A DNA stretch of 64,000 bases from VSJD01 sp964617825 (GTDB lineage: Bacteria; Verrucomicrobiota; Kiritimatiellia; JAAZAB01). Below are positions 18,240-27,680 of this stretch, piece after piece. The translations under genes were made by a program, and so were the position numbers. The notes under the pieces were generated by a model that saw only the letters and a program-made list of their open reading frames with translations, was not told the origin of the DNA and made no database searches. The stretch lies in assembly GCA_964617825.1 (NCBI GenBank), contig CAZTWL010000003.1, positions 149,585 to 213,584 of the forward strand, read 5' to 3'. How positions within the stretch are numbered: the first letter of the stretch is position 1; every line of letters starts with the position of its first letter.

Positions 18240-18430
18240 AATTTCCGCTTTCCGGATCGATGCAATTAGAGCAAAATTGTTTGCTGGAAGTGTAGGAAGT
18301 TCGTTCCTCCGGCACAAGACCGGAAGTGCAATTCCGGCGGGATCGACAACCGGCATTGATCGGCCGGCAAATTAAGGTTAAACTTAAACAAATGAGGTTG
18401 CATGGCGGTCGATAGCGGGGATATTCGATC

Positions 18431-18460
18431 TTTGTAGCCGCGGCCTTTGGCCGCCTGGTT
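18431..18460 (+). repeat. Intergenic hairpin repeat, copy 1 (TTTGTAGC + stem-loop)
   Basis: TTTGTAGCC leads into a perfect 6-bp stem GCGGCC-TTT-GGCCGC (18440-18454). A second copy with the same TTTGTAGC lead and a different GC-rich stem lies at 30574-30600. Both precede plus-strand genes. It resembles a REP-type intergenic element. Confidence 0.45.
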
Positions 18461-18507
18461 CGAATGCAAACCGGACAAGCAAATCCTGGTGAAAGCAGTT
18501 GCCGGCA

Positions 18508-19224
18508 ATGAAGCCCATGCTGAATGCATTCATGGATATCATCTTTCCGCGGGTCTGCGCCGGGTGCGGGCGCGAGGTTGGCGGGTCTTGCGGGTATTTG
18601 TGTTGGGACTGTATGTTGCGTTTGGAGTGGATCCGCCCGCCCTTTTGCCGGATTTGCGGAGACCCGCTGGAAGGCGATGTGGCGCTTCCGTTTGTTTGCG
18701 CGGGGTGTGCTGCCCGCCCGCCGGCTTTTGAGCGGGCCCGCTCGGTGGCGCGGTTTCGCGGCGCTTTGCGGACCATCTTGCATGCATTCAAGTACCGGGG
18801 GGCAACCTGGCTGAGCGCCGACTTGACGGATCTCCTGCGGGCCTGTTATGCAATCTACTTTGCCAGGGCCGGCTTGGATACCGTGACCTATGTGCCGCTT
18901 TATCCGGCGCGTGAGCGGGAGCGCTCCTATAATCAGGCATTCTTGCTGGCCCAGGGACTGGCCGCGACTTGCCCGCCATTGGTCCTGCGCGGATGCTTGC
19001 GCCGCGTCCGGCCGACGCCATCGCAAACTAATTTGACAGCCGGGGAGCGAATTGCTAACGTTAAATCCATGTTTTCGATCCAAGCGCCTCAAGATACTGT
19101 GGGGCGGCGAATTCTCTTGGTGGATGACGTCATGACTACCGGGGCAACGGTGAATGAATGCGCCCGGACGCTTAAACAGGCCGGAGCGGCCCTGGTTGGG
19201 GTGCTGACGGTGGGGCGCGGGTAA
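18508..19224 (+). CDS. comF: ComF-family phosphoribosyltransferase
   Basis: A 238-residue member of the ComF/GntX family, linked to DNA uptake in some bacteria but of unclear biochemical role. The N-terminal part has the zinc-finger-like cysteines expected of the family: CAGCG, CGYLCWDC, CRICG and CAGC. The C-terminal part is a type I phosphoribosyltransferase with the PRPP loop ILLVDDVMTTGAT and the ComF signature RERSYNQAFLLAQGL. The first ATG at 18508 is taken; starts at 18517 and 18532 are also possible because no clear ribosome site is seen. It is followed by accD after 57 nt. Confidence 0.9.
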   Translation: MKPMLNAFMDIIFPRVCAGCGREVGGSCGYLCWDCMLRLEWIRPPFCRICGDPLEGDVALPFVCAGCAARPPAFERARSVARFRGALRTILHAFKYRGATWLSADLTDLLRACYAIYFARAGLDTVTYVPLYPARERERSYNQAFLLAQGLAATCPPLVLRGCLRRVRPTPSQTNLTAGERIANVKSMFSIQAPQDTVGRRILLVDDVMTTGATVNECARTLKQAGAALVGVLTVGRG

Positions 19225-19281
19225 CTTTCACGAAACCCGGAGTCTGAATCCGGAAAACAGACATTCGAAATCGGACCAGCC

Positions 19282-20154
19282 ATGCGCTTATTCGATCGTA
19301 AAAAGTATACCTCGATCAGGGTTCAGAAGAAGGATTTGCCCAGCGGTTTGTGGGTCAAATGTCCGGACTGCAAGGAGATTATCTATAAACACGAGATCGA
19401 CGAAAGCAAAGGTGTTTGTCCGAAGTGTTCGTTTCATTTCCAAATTTCCGCGCACGAGCGGCTGGCGCTGTTAATTAATGCGGGCACTTTCCAGGAATGG
19501 GATGCCGACTTGGTCAGCGTGGATCCGCTGCAGTTTACCGGACAGGTTTCCTATAAGGACAAACTGATCGAAAACCGGAAGAAGAGCGCCCTCAAAGACG
19601 CGGTGCTGTGCGGCCAGGGCCAGATGGGGCCGTTTACGGTGGCTTTGGGGATAATGAATTTTAATTTCTTGGGCGGCAGCATGGGGTCGGTTGTCGGCGA
19701 AAAAATTACCCGGCTGTTCGAACGGGCGCTGGCCTCCCGCTGGCCGGTCATCGTCGTCTGTGCCACAGGCGGAGCCCGGATGTACGAGGGGCTTTTCAGC
19801 CTGATGCAGATGGCCAAAACCAGCGCCGCCGTGGCGCGCCATGGGCAGGCGGGCTTGCCTTTCATTTCGGTCTTGACCCATCCTTCCACGGCCGGGGTCA
19901 TGGCGAGCTTTGCCACGCTGGGCGATATCATCATGGCCGAGCCGAAGGCTTTGATCGGATTTGCGGGGCCGCGGGTCATCAAGGAAACGACGCGGGAAGA
20001 TATTCCCAAGGGATTTCAACGTTCTGAGTTCGTGATCAAGCATGGCCTGATCGATATGATTGTGCAACGTAAGGATATGGCCGGCACACTGGTCAGCCTC
20101 TTGGGTTATATGACTCCAGATTCGCGCGCGGGTGCGCGGATCGTAAATGACTGA
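19282..20154 (+). CDS. accD: Acetyl-CoA carboxylase carboxyltransferase subunit beta
   Basis: Part of the carboxyltransferase that makes malonyl-CoA, the first committed step of fatty-acid synthesis. The 290-residue protein starts with the four-cysteine zinc ribbon (CPDC ... CPKC) typical of bacterial AccD, and continues with the crotonase-fold segments NFLGGSMGSVVGEKI and CATGGARMYEGLFSLMQMAKT, then GVMASFATLGD. The 3' end overlaps the start of folC by 8 nt. The accD-folC pair is common in bacteria. Confidence 0.97.
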   Translation: MRLFDRKKYTSIRVQKKDLPSGLWVKCPDCKEIIYKHEIDESKGVCPKCSFHFQISAHERLALLINAGTFQEWDADLVSVDPLQFTGQVSYKDKLIENRKKSALKDAVLCGQGQMGPFTVALGIMNFNFLGGSMGSVVGEKITRLFERALASRWPVIVVCATGGARMYEGLFSLMQMAKTSAAVARHGQAGLPFISVLTHPSTAGVMASFATLGDIIMAEPKALIGFAGPRVIKETTREDIPKGFQRSEFVIKHGLIDMIVQRKDMAGTLVSLLGYMTPDSRAGARIVND

Positions 20155-21484
20155 GTTTTTTATCATGCCCTCCACTGTTGCCGAATCGCTCTCGCGTCTG
20201 TACCGTCTGCATGCCGCCGGCATCAAATTCGGCCTGGAAACCGAAGTGGCCTTGCTCGAACGCTTGGGTCATCCGGAGCGGAATCTGGCGATCATCCACG
20301 TGGCGGGCACCAACGGCAAGGGTTCGGTCTGTAGCATGCTGGAGTCGGTCTTGCGCCGTGCCGGCCTGAAAACCGGTCTTTATACCTCGCCGCATCTGAT
20401 CCGGTTTAACGAAAGGATCCGGGTTAACGGGCAATGCATTAAGGACGAAACCCTGGCGACGCTCATTCCCCTGGTGGATGAGCAGGCCAAGCTGACCGCG
20501 GCCCGGCCGGGCGGTCAGGAAGTCACCTTTTTTGAGTTTACGACGGCGCTGGCCTTTGAACATTTCAAACGGGAACATGTCGATATCGTCGTGCTGGAAA
20601 CCGGCATGGGGGGGCGGCTCGATGCCACGAATGTGATTGTTCCGCTGATATCCGTGATTACCGGCATCAGCCTGGAACATACCCATTGCCTGGGCAAGGA
20701 CCTGGCAAGCATTGCGGCCGAGAAGGGCGGCATCATCAAGCCGGGGCGGCCGGTGGTCGTTGGTCCCCTGGATGACGAATCCCTGGCGGTAATCCAGCGT
20801 TTGGCGCAGGAGCGCCAGGCGCGCCTTATCCAAGCCGGCGATGCCGTTGCGGTTAGGCGCAAGTCCCAAAATTTGGATGGCCAGCAGGTCAGCATCGATT
20901 CGGAGAGTGTTTCGTATGGAAGCTTCCGTTGTCCCTTGATCGGGCGGCATCAGCTCGAGAATATGGGAGTTGCCGTGGCCGTCCTGGAAGTCCTGCGGGA
21001 TGAATGCGGCGTGGCGGTGACGCTGCAGGCCGTTAAAGAAGGTTTGGAGCGTGTCCGCTGGCCGGGCCGCTGCCAGGTGCTGTCGAAAGAACCGGTAACG
21101 ATCCTGGATGGCGCCCATAATCCCGAAGGGGCGCAGGTATTGAGCCAGGTGCTGCAGGAATTGGTCAAGGGCCAGCCGGTGGGGCTGGTGACGGGCATGT
21201 GTGCGGACAAGGACCTCGATGGGTTCTTGCAGGCCTTGGCAGGCAAGGTGCGGCGGCTTTGGGCCGTGCCGCTAAGGACCGAGCGCAGCCGCCCGCTCGA
21301 TGTCATGGCGGCCAAATCGCAGTTTTTTGGGTGCCCGGTGACGACTGCGTCCGTGCCGGATGCCTTGCGCGAAGCGGCCGCCTGGGCCGTGGCCAATCGC
21401 GGGGTTGTGTGCATTGCCGGATCGCTTTATCTGGCCGGCGAGGTGCTGGAGTTGAGCGGAAAGACGGATAGCCTTTTCGATTAA
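20147..21484 (+). CDS. folC: Folylpolyglutamate synthase / dihydrofolate synthase
   Basis: Adds glutamate to dihydropteroate and to reduced folates. The 445-residue protein shows the Mur-ligase-like P-loop VAGTNGKGSVC, the TSPHLIRFNERI segment, VVLETGMGGRLDATN, the GISLEHTHCLG block and the C-terminal DGAHNPEG. The ATG at 20147 lies inside the end of accD, so translation is probably coupled; an alternative ATG is at 20165. The gene ends about 100 nt before the tRNA-Leu gene. Confidence 0.95.
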   Translation: MTEFFIMPSTVAESLSRLYRLHAAGIKFGLETEVALLERLGHPERNLAIIHVAGTNGKGSVCSMLESVLRRAGLKTGLYTSPHLIRFNERIRVNGQCIKDETLATLIPLVDEQAKLTAARPGGQEVTFFEFTTALAFEHFKREHVDIVVLETGMGGRLDATNVIVPLISVITGISLEHTHCLGKDLASIAAEKGGIIKPGRPVVVGPLDDESLAVIQRLAQERQARLIQAGDAVAVRRKSQNLDGQQVSIDSESVSYGSFRCPLIGRHQLENMGVAVAVLEVLRDECGVAVTLQAVKEGLERVRWPGRCQVLSKEPVTILDGAHNPEGAQVLSQVLQELVKGQPVGLVTGMCADKDLDGFLQALAGKVRRLWAVPLRTERSRPLDVMAAKSQFFGCPVTTASVPDALREAAAWAVANRGVVCIAGSLYLAGEVLELSGKTDSLFD

Positions 21485-21586
21485 CGGTTGTTCGCCTTTC
21501 TGCCGCGCGGATGCAATAATTTCTTTGTTGATTTTTTTCTTTATAAAACCGCTGCGCGCGATTATCTTACCCCTTCGACAACTGAA

Positions 21587-21672
21587 GCCGGGGTGGCGAA
21601 ATGGCAGACGCACTGGACTCAAAATCCAGCGATGGCAACATCATGAGGGTTCAACTCCCTCCCCCGGCACCA
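21587..21672 (+). tRNA. tRNA-Leu (CAA anticodon)
   Basis: An 86-nt class II tRNA. The acceptor GCCGGGG (21587-21593) pairs with CCCCGGC (21662-21668), followed by A and an encoded CCA. The anticodon stem CTGGA/TCCAG encloses the loop CTCAAAA with anticodon CAA, reading UUG. A long variable arm follows, as expected for leucine, and the T-arm is GAGGG-TTCAACT-CCCTC. Confidence 0.97.
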
Positions 21673-21844
21673 GTTCGATTGCGGACTGGCGATTGTCGAT
21701 TTCTGATCGATGGCGTTTTTCGCCAGACCGGGTTTTGCCGGAGCGCTCCCTCCAGGCGAGAGCGGCGTTGAGCAGTGGGAAGTTTTGGCGAAGAGGGATC
21801 CTGTGTTTTAACCCGGAACTGTTAACCTCCATATTGAAGGATAT

Positions 21845-22699
21845 ATGAATAACCCCTATCAGCAGTTTGTGGCGACCTATGCGCGGTTGGTTGGCGAACA
21901 ATACCCCTTGGGCACCGCCAGTCCCTGCCCGCGCGTCATTATCCCGCGGGAAGCGCCTTGCGTCCTGCTCTTTTCGCCTCATCCGGATGACGAGTGCATT
22001 ACCGGCGCTTTGCCCCTGCGGCTGATGCGCGAACGCAAGATGAACGTGATCGATGTTGCCATAACCCAGGGCAGCCGCAAGGACCGGCAGGATGAGCGCC
22101 TGGCGGAATTGCGCCATGCCTGCGATTACCTCGGCTGGGGCGTGCTCCAGACGGCGGAGCGCGGCCTGGAAAAAATCAATCTGGCCGCCCGCGAACAAAA
22201 TCCGGAAGCTTGGGCGATGAACGTGAACGTGATTGCCGGGATCCTTAAGAAAAAACAGCCGCGCCTGATTTTTGTGCCGCACGAAAAGGACTTCAACAGT
22301 TCCCATATCGGCACGCATTTCCTGGTCAACGATGCGCTCAAAACCATGGATGAAAGTTTCTGCTGCGGCGTGTGCGAGACGGAATTCTGGGCGCCGATGG
22401 CCAATCCCAATCTGATGATCGAGTCCAGCGTGGCCGATGTGACCGATCTGGTCACGGCCTTGTCGTTCCATGTGGGCGAGGTCAACCGCAATCCGTACCA
22501 TGTGCGTCTGCCGGCCTGGATGCAGGACAACGTCCGCCGGGGCGGGGAACTGGTCGGCGGGCAGGGGGGGCATGCGCCCAATTTTGCGTTTGCCACGCTC
22601 TACCGGTTCCGGTCCTGGGTCCACGGGAAATACAAGAAATCCGATACCGAGGGCAAGTTTGTGTCATGCAACGATAATTTGGAAAACATTCTTGGCTGA
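21845..22699 (+). CDS. PIG-L/LmbE-family deacetylase
   Basis: A 284-residue zinc-dependent N-acetylglucosaminyl deacetylase-like protein. The metal site motif SPHPDDE appears near residue 40, and HIGTH (about residues 157-161) supplies the third ligand. Members remove acetyl groups from GlcNAc-type sugars. GAAGGA lies just before the ATG. It is followed after 14 nt by the ceramidase-like gene, so the two are probably one transcript. It has no signal peptide, so a cytoplasmic amino-sugar substrate is likely. Confidence 0.9.
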   Translation: MNNPYQQFVATYARLVGEQYPLGTASPCPRVIIPREAPCVLLFSPHPDDECITGALPLRLMRERKMNVIDVAITQGSRKDRQDERLAELRHACDYLGWGVLQTAERGLEKINLAAREQNPEAWAMNVNVIAGILKKKQPRLIFVPHEKDFNSSHIGTHFLVNDALKTMDESFCCGVCETEFWAPMANPNLMIESSVADVTDLVTALSFHVGEVNRNPYHVRLPAWMQDNVRRGGELVGGQGGHAPNFAFATLYRFRSWVHGKYKKSDTEGKFVSCNDNLENILG

Positions 22700-22713
22700 G
22701 AAAGGAGCGATCG

Positions 22714-24018
22714 ATGCAGGCAGGTTTTGCTCGAATTGACATAACGCCGCGTGGTCCGATTCGCATGGAAGGTATGCTGCGGGCGCACGATTCGACCGGT
22801 GTGCACGACCCGATTTTTGCGAAAGCTTTTGTGCTTTCCAATGGGACGAAACCGGCCGATGCGTTTGCCCTCGTGGCCTTGGATATCTGCGGGGTGTCGG
22901 CGAAGTTTAGCCGCACGGTCCGAACCCTGATCGAAAAAAAATCAGGAATTCCCGTTGACCGGATTGTTGTGGCGGCCAAGCACAACCACTCCGGGCCGGC
23001 CACCCAGGAAGCCAAGAACAAGAATGAAGATGAATATATCCAGGAGTTGATCAATAAAGTTGTCACTGTGGTCGAAGATGCGGTGCGCCGTTTGGAGCCG
23101 GCGTCCATCGGCTGCGCCTCGGGCCGCGAGGATACAATCAGCCATTATCGGCGCCTGTTGGCCGATGACGGCCACGTAGTCATGAACTGGGAGCCCTGGC
23201 CGGCGGAACGCATTGTCCGTCCGCTGGGTGTGATCGATCCTGAGCTTGGCGTTTTTAAAGTCGTGTCGGCGGACGGCAAGAACCGTCTGCTGGGGGTGCT
23301 GTTCAACCATGCCGGGCATCCGAATGTGATGTCGGGCGATAATTACCTGATATGTCCGGATTATCCCGGGCGGGCAGAGGTTCTCCTGGAAAAGAAATTT
23401 GGCGGGGTGGCGATATTTTTCAACGGCGCGCAGGGCACCATGGATATCGACGGGTTGCGCGACCGCGATTGGGCGGGGGTTGACCGCGTGGGCGGAGCGC
23501 TGGCGGAGGCCGTGACCGGCATCCTGCCGGCGATTGCGCCGCAGGCGACTGTCCGCCTGCGCAGCGGCGTATGCCGTTATACCATTCCCGCGCGCAAGAT
23601 TTCCGCTGCGGAAAAAGCCTGGGCGGAAGCGATCGTCAAGCAAACGGGCGGGGCAGTTAAGCCCGTTGCCGACGGGGTGGGTGACGATTTTAAGGCCAAC
23701 CTGTTCCTGAAACTATGGAAGGTGCAGGACCGGGCGATCGACATGGAGCAGACCTGCCTGGCGGTGGATGATACCGTCCTGCTCAGCTTCCCGGGCGAGT
23801 TGTTCACGGAAATCGGCCAGCGGATCAAAATGGCCAGCCCGTTCCGTCACACCTATATTCTTGGCCTGGCCAACAGTAGTGTCGGTTATGTGCCAACCCG
23901 CGAGGCGATCCCGCAGGGCGGCTATGAGCCGTTGACGCGCAGAATGGATGATAATGCGGCCGAAATCATCGTGGATCAAAGCCTGGCGCTGCTGCGCAGC
24001 GTCAAAGCCATGGCGTAA
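22714..24018 (+). CDS. Neutral/alkaline ceramidase-like N-terminal domain protein
   Basis: A 434-residue protein matching the N-terminal domain of neutral/alkaline non-lysosomal ceramidases. It opens with the family hallmark FARIDITPRGP and retains the probable zinc-binding segments KHNHSGP and NHAGHPNV. A later NSSVGYVPTREA segment also fits. It lacks the C-terminal immunoglobulin-like domain of true ceramidases (which are about 650-700 residues) and has no signal peptide, so it is probably a cytoplasmic hydrolase of an amide or sugar ester rather than a secreted ceramidase. An AAGGAG ribosome site precedes it. Paired with the LmbE-like gene just upstream. Confidence 0.85.
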   Translation: MQAGFARIDITPRGPIRMEGMLRAHDSTGVHDPIFAKAFVLSNGTKPADAFALVALDICGVSAKFSRTVRTLIEKKSGIPVDRIVVAAKHNHSGPATQEAKNKNEDEYIQELINKVVTVVEDAVRRLEPASIGCASGREDTISHYRRLLADDGHVVMNWEPWPAERIVRPLGVIDPELGVFKVVSADGKNRLLGVLFNHAGHPNVMSGDNYLICPDYPGRAEVLLEKKFGGVAIFFNGAQGTMDIDGLRDRDWAGVDRVGGALAEAVTGILPAIAPQATVRLRSGVCRYTIPARKISAAEKAWAEAIVKQTGGAVKPVADGVGDDFKANLFLKLWKVQDRAIDMEQTCLAVDDTVLLSFPGELFTEIGQRIKMASPFRHTYILGLANSSVGYVPTREAIPQGGYEPLTRRMDDNAAEIIVDQSLALLRSVKAMA

Positions 24019-24060
24019 TGCCGCGCGGATTACGCCGCTTTGCCCGGGCCCCGGGCGGCC

Positions 24061-24681
24061 TTACTGCCCCTCGTCTGTCACCACGGCCGGGCGATTGATC
24101 CGGTCGGTGATTTCTTCTCGGTCGCTAAAGTTATCGCCATCGGTATCCGTGCGCAGCGGATCGGTCTTCCAGGTGTGGATCTCGTCGAAATCGGAAATAC
24201 CGTCGCCATCCGCATCGTGGGCCACATAGACGCGCACTTTCAATTCGCCGTTCATCCCGGAAACAAGGGAAAAATTATTGCGGAACTTCAATTCCCCGGA
24301 ACCGCCCGCAACCACATTGGTTTCCTTGCCGATGAAATAGACCAAGTTTGTCGAGTTGCCGATCCGCATCAGCAACCCGCTGGCCGGCGCCCGGACGCCC
24401 AAATGGGTTTTAATCGTATCCGGGTTGCCGCTCGCTTCGTATTTTGCGTAGGAATCGCTCCAGTGGCCGACAGAGACGCAATGAATGATGTTGCTTTTGG
24501 AGGCGAATATTCCGCTGGGTTGCCATAATTGGTTGGCTTGCACCGTGATCAGGTGTTCCTCGGGCCGGTCCGGATTAACCTGCGGGGTTGCACAACCGGC
24601 AATGGCCAGCCCCAGCGCCATCAGCGCGCCGGGGACGGCGCATCGCCGGAATGGTGAATCGCTGAATCGATTGTCATCCAT
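24061..24681 (-). CDS. Lipoprotein with thrombospondin type 3 calcium repeats
   Basis: A 206-residue predicted lipoprotein. The ATG at 24681 shares its A with the stop of serC (TAATG), so the two genes are translationally coupled. A lipobox (LAIAGC) follows a hydrophobic signal. The middle contains a beta-rich segment. The C-terminal ~50 residues carry Asp-rich calcium loops of the DADGDGISD and DTDGDNFSD type, as in thrombospondin type 3 repeats and bacterial surface proteins. Function is unknown; linkage to a serine biosynthesis gene may only reflect operon structure. Confidence 0.75.
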   Translation of the reverse strand: MDDNRFSDSPFRRCAVPGALMALGLAIAGCATPQVNPDRPEEHLITVQANQLWQPSGIFASKSNIIHCVSVGHWSDSYAKYEASGNPDTIKTHLGVRAPASGLLMRIGNSTNLVYFIGKETNVVAGGSGELKFRNNFSLVSGMNGELKVRVYVAHDADGDGISDFDEIHTWKTDPLRTDTDGDNFSDREEITDRINRPAVVTDEGQ

Positions 24682-25754
24682 TAGCCATTCTTCCGCGCAA
24701 ATTCCTTCATGAACGTCGCAAGGGCTTCGACGCCTTCCACAGGGCAGGCGTTGTAAACCGAGGCGCGGATGCCGCCCACGGAACGATGACCTTTCAGGCC
24801 TTTGAGTCCCTGCTTGGACGCTTCCTTGACGAACGTTTCTTCCAGCGCCTCGTTGGGCAGGCGGAAGGTGATGTTCATGTCGGAGCGGCATTCGCGCCGG
24901 GCCGTGCCCTTGTAAAACCCGGCATCGATTTGGGCATAGATCAGGCCCGCTTTGGCCGCGTTCTGGCGGTACAAGTTGGCCAAGCCTTGTTTCAGGATCC
25001 AGCGCGAAACCAGCATCATGATGTAAATACTAAAGCAGGGCGGCGTGTTGTAAAGCGAGTTTTCCTCGATAAACGTCTTGTAGCGCATGATGGTTGGCAC
25101 GTTGGCGGCAGCCCGTTCGGCCAAATCCTTGCGGATTACAACCAGGGCGATGCCCGAAGGTCCCAAATTCTTCTGGGCGCCGGCATAAACCAGGCCGAAT
25201 TGGTTGATGTCGAAGGGCCGCGAGAGGATATCCGACGACATGTCCGCCACCAGCGGCGCCTCGGTCTTTGGAAATGTCTTCCATTGGGCGCCGGAAATCG
25301 TCTCGTTCGATGTCAGGTGAACATAAGCGGCGCCGGAGGTCAGTTTGAATTCGTCCGGGGTGGGGACGCGTGTGGGAATTTCCTTGCCGCAATCGGCGGC
25401 GACGTTGACCTTGCCGATATGGGCGGCTTCCTTGATGGCCTTGCCGGCCCAGGCGCCGGAATTGAGATAGTCGGCCGTCTGGCCTGCGCCCAGCAAATTC
25501 ATGGGGACCATGGCAAACTGCATGCTGGCGCCGCCGGCCACGAAGAGCACGGCATAGTCGTCGGAACAGCCCAGCAATTGCTTGTAATTGGCCACTGCTT
25601 CGGTATGCACCGCGTCATATTCCTTGGCGCGGTGACTGCTCTCCAAGATTGACATGCCCGAGCCCTTGAAGTCCAACAATTCACGCTGGGCTTCCTGCAG
25701 GACTTCTGACGGGAGAACGGCGGGGCCGGCATTGAAATTGTAAATGCGTGACAT
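24681..25754 (-). CDS. serC: Phosphoserine aminotransferase
   Basis: Converts 3-phosphohydroxypyruvate and glutamate to phosphoserine in serine synthesis, also acting in the pyridoxal-phosphate pathway of some bacteria. The 357-residue protein is of standard length and begins YNFNAGPAVLP. The PLP lysine lies in YAGAQKNLGPSG. The C-terminal HRSVGGIRASVYNACP block is typical. A strong AAGGAGG ribosome site precedes the ATG. serA and serB are not in the window. Confidence 0.97.
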   Translation of the reverse strand: MSRIYNFNAGPAVLPSEVLQEAQRELLDFKGSGMSILESSHRAKEYDAVHTEAVANYKQLLGCSDDYAVLFVAGGASMQFAMVPMNLLGAGQTADYLNSGAWAGKAIKEAAHIGKVNVAADCGKEIPTRVPTPDEFKLTSGAAYVHLTSNETISGAQWKTFPKTEAPLVADMSSDILSRPFDINQFGLVYAGAQKNLGPSGIALVVIRKDLAERAAANVPTIMRYKTFIEENSLYNTPPCFSIYIMMLVSRWILKQGLANLYRQNAAKAGLIYAQIDAGFYKGTARRECRSDMNITFRLPNEALEETFVKEASKQGLKGLKGHRSVGGIRASVYNACPVEGVEALATFMKEFARKNG

Positions 25755-25883
25755 GGTGACCTCCTTGGGCGGGCACGGACCCGCATATTAATATTTAAGA
25801 TTACAAATTTATTATGCGCCTTGATCTTCGATCACTGCGGCCCAATTATGTTTAGAAGCGGCTGGAATGCAAGCGGCATTTTC

Positions 25884-27575
25884 CTACAGCCGGAAAACGG
25901 CGCCCAGTCGTTGGCCCAGGAGGCGATTGGTCAAAATCAGGGTAATGCCAAGGAACAACATGGACCAGACCCCAAGCGCCGCTGCCAGATAAGGTCCGTT
26001 GCCCAGCACCTGGAACAGCTCGAAGAGCGCCTTGGTGATCGGGTAGTAGGCCTGTTTCTGGGCCAGCATCAGCGAATCGGAAACCTCCAGCATGGCGAAG
26101 CTGAATGCCAACAGGCCGCCGGCCATCAGGTTGGCGCTGATCAAGGGGAGCGTGATGCGGGTGACGGTTCGAACCGGCGGGCAACCCAGATTTTCGGCCG
26201 CCTCTTCCAAGGTCACCGAAATCTGCTGCAGCCCGGCCACCGCGGCGCGCACCACATAAGGCAACCGGCGCACCGCGTAGGCGATGATCAGCAGGAAGGT
26301 CGGATTTTCGGTCGGATTCAGGGCGGCAAAAAGCCGGCCAGGCTGGCTCATGGCGATATAGCCGAAGGCCAGGACGATGCCGGGAACCGCCAGCGGGAGC
26401 ATAATCAGGGTGTCCAGCGCGCCGCGCCAGCGCAACGAACTGCGCACGATAATTACGGCCGCGGCGACGCCCAGGATCAGGTCGACGCCCATGGCCAGCA
26501 GGGAGTAAAAACAACTGTTGCGGATACTGGGCAGGGTAAGGCCGTGGCCGAGCGCCTGACGATACCAGTCGAGGGTCAATTGCGCGGGCGCCACGGATCG
26601 GTACCAAGCTTGGCTGAAGCTGGTGAGGATTACGCCGATATGCGGTAGGATCGCCAGCAGGAAGATGATCGCAAACAGGGCAAAGGCCGCTTCGGAACGC
26701 CAGCCGCGCAGCGGCTGCGCGCTTCCGGAGGCGCTGCCCTTGGCCATCATCGCGTAACTGGCGCGGCCGAATACCAGCTTGCCAAGCGCATAAAATCCGG
26801 CCGAAGCCGCCAGCATGACCACGACCAGCGCATACGGCAGCGGGCTGGCGCCGATATCCTGGATGCCGTTATAAATCTGCACGGCGGTTACCCGCGTATA
26901 GTCGAACATGAGCGGCGCCCCCAACTCGGTGAACGACCAGATGAAAACCAAGGTGCCTCCGGCAAACAGGCCGGGCATGATTAAGGGCAAAGTGATCCGC
27001 CGGAAACGTTGCCAGCCGGCGCAACCCATGTTTTCCGCGGCTTCTTCCATCGTCGGGTCCACATTGGCGATGGCCGCCACGGCGTTGAGATAAAAGATGG
27101 GATATAGGTGCAGGGCCTCGGTGACGGCTACCGCCCAGAAACGCCCCCGGCCCAGCCAGTCGACGGCCTGGGACCAGTCGATCAGATGCAGGTTGACCAG
27201 GGCGGCGTTGATGACGCCGTAGGGCCCCAGGATCTGGCGAATGCCGATGGCGCCCACAAACGGCGGCAGGATCATGGGCAGCAGGATCAGCCCGGTCAGC
27301 CAGGCTTTGCCCCGGAAATCGAACCGCGCCGCCAGCAGCGCCAGCGGCAGAGCCAGACAAACGACAAGGGCCGTGGTGACGATGGCCAGGGCCAGGCTGT
27401 TGAGCAGACCTTCGATATAGAGCGGGTTTTGCGCGAGCTCTTGGAAAATGGCCACTGTCCAGCGGCCATTGAACACGAAGGCGGTTTTAACCGTCAAGGC
27501 CAGCGGCCAGAAAAAAAACAGACCCAGCAAGCTGAAGATGGCTGCGGCAATCAGTATGGCGCCGGTGTTTTTCAT
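25884..27575 (-). CDS. Fe(III)-type ABC transporter permease (fused double permease)
   Basis: A 563-residue inner-membrane protein made of two homologous permease halves of six or so helices each, as in FbpB/AfuB-type iron transporters. Each half has the EAA loop that contacts the ATPase: EEAAENMGCAGWQRFRRITLPL in the first half (split here: EEAAENMGC, then RRITLPLI) and EEAAENLGCPPV in the second. The ATG at 27575 follows the weak upstream region; an in-frame start at 27629 is less likely because it adds a non-membrane leader. It is the last gene of a three-gene ABC unit after the binding protein. Confidence 0.88.
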   Translation of the reverse strand: MKNTGAILIAAAIFSLLGLFFFWPLALTVKTAFVFNGRWTVAIFQELAQNPLYIEGLLNSLALAIVTTALVVCLALPLALLAARFDFRGKAWLTGLILLPMILPPFVGAIGIRQILGPYGVINAALVNLHLIDWSQAVDWLGRGRFWAVAVTEALHLYPIFYLNAVAAIANVDPTMEEAAENMGCAGWQRFRRITLPLIMPGLFAGGTLVFIWSFTELGAPLMFDYTRVTAVQIYNGIQDIGASPLPYALVVVMLAASAGFYALGKLVFGRASYAMMAKGSASGSAQPLRGWRSEAAFALFAIIFLLAILPHIGVILTSFSQAWYRSVAPAQLTLDWYRQALGHGLTLPSIRNSCFYSLLAMGVDLILGVAAAVIIVRSSLRWRGALDTLIMLPLAVPGIVLAFGYIAMSQPGRLFAALNPTENPTFLLIIAYAVRRLPYVVRAAVAGLQQISVTLEEAAENLGCPPVRTVTRITLPLISANLMAGGLLAFSFAMLEVSDSLMLAQKQAYYPITKALFELFQVLGNGPYLAAALGVWSMLFLGITLILTNRLLGQRLGAVFRL

Positions 27576-27680
27576 GGCTTTAAAGTATAAGGTTATCGAC
27601 TGCGGATGACGCGGAGCGTACGACAGCAACTCCTGATATAAAAAGTCTTCGCTTTTGCGTTCATTTGCGTCCGGTTGCGG

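Noticed and set aside
18455..18475. TGGTTCGAAT resembling a tRNA T-loop
   Set aside because: No acceptor or anticodon stem can be built around it.
24025..24045. GCCCGG-GCC-CCGGGC hairpin between convergent genes
   Set aside because: No T-run follows on either strand, so not called as an intrinsic terminator.
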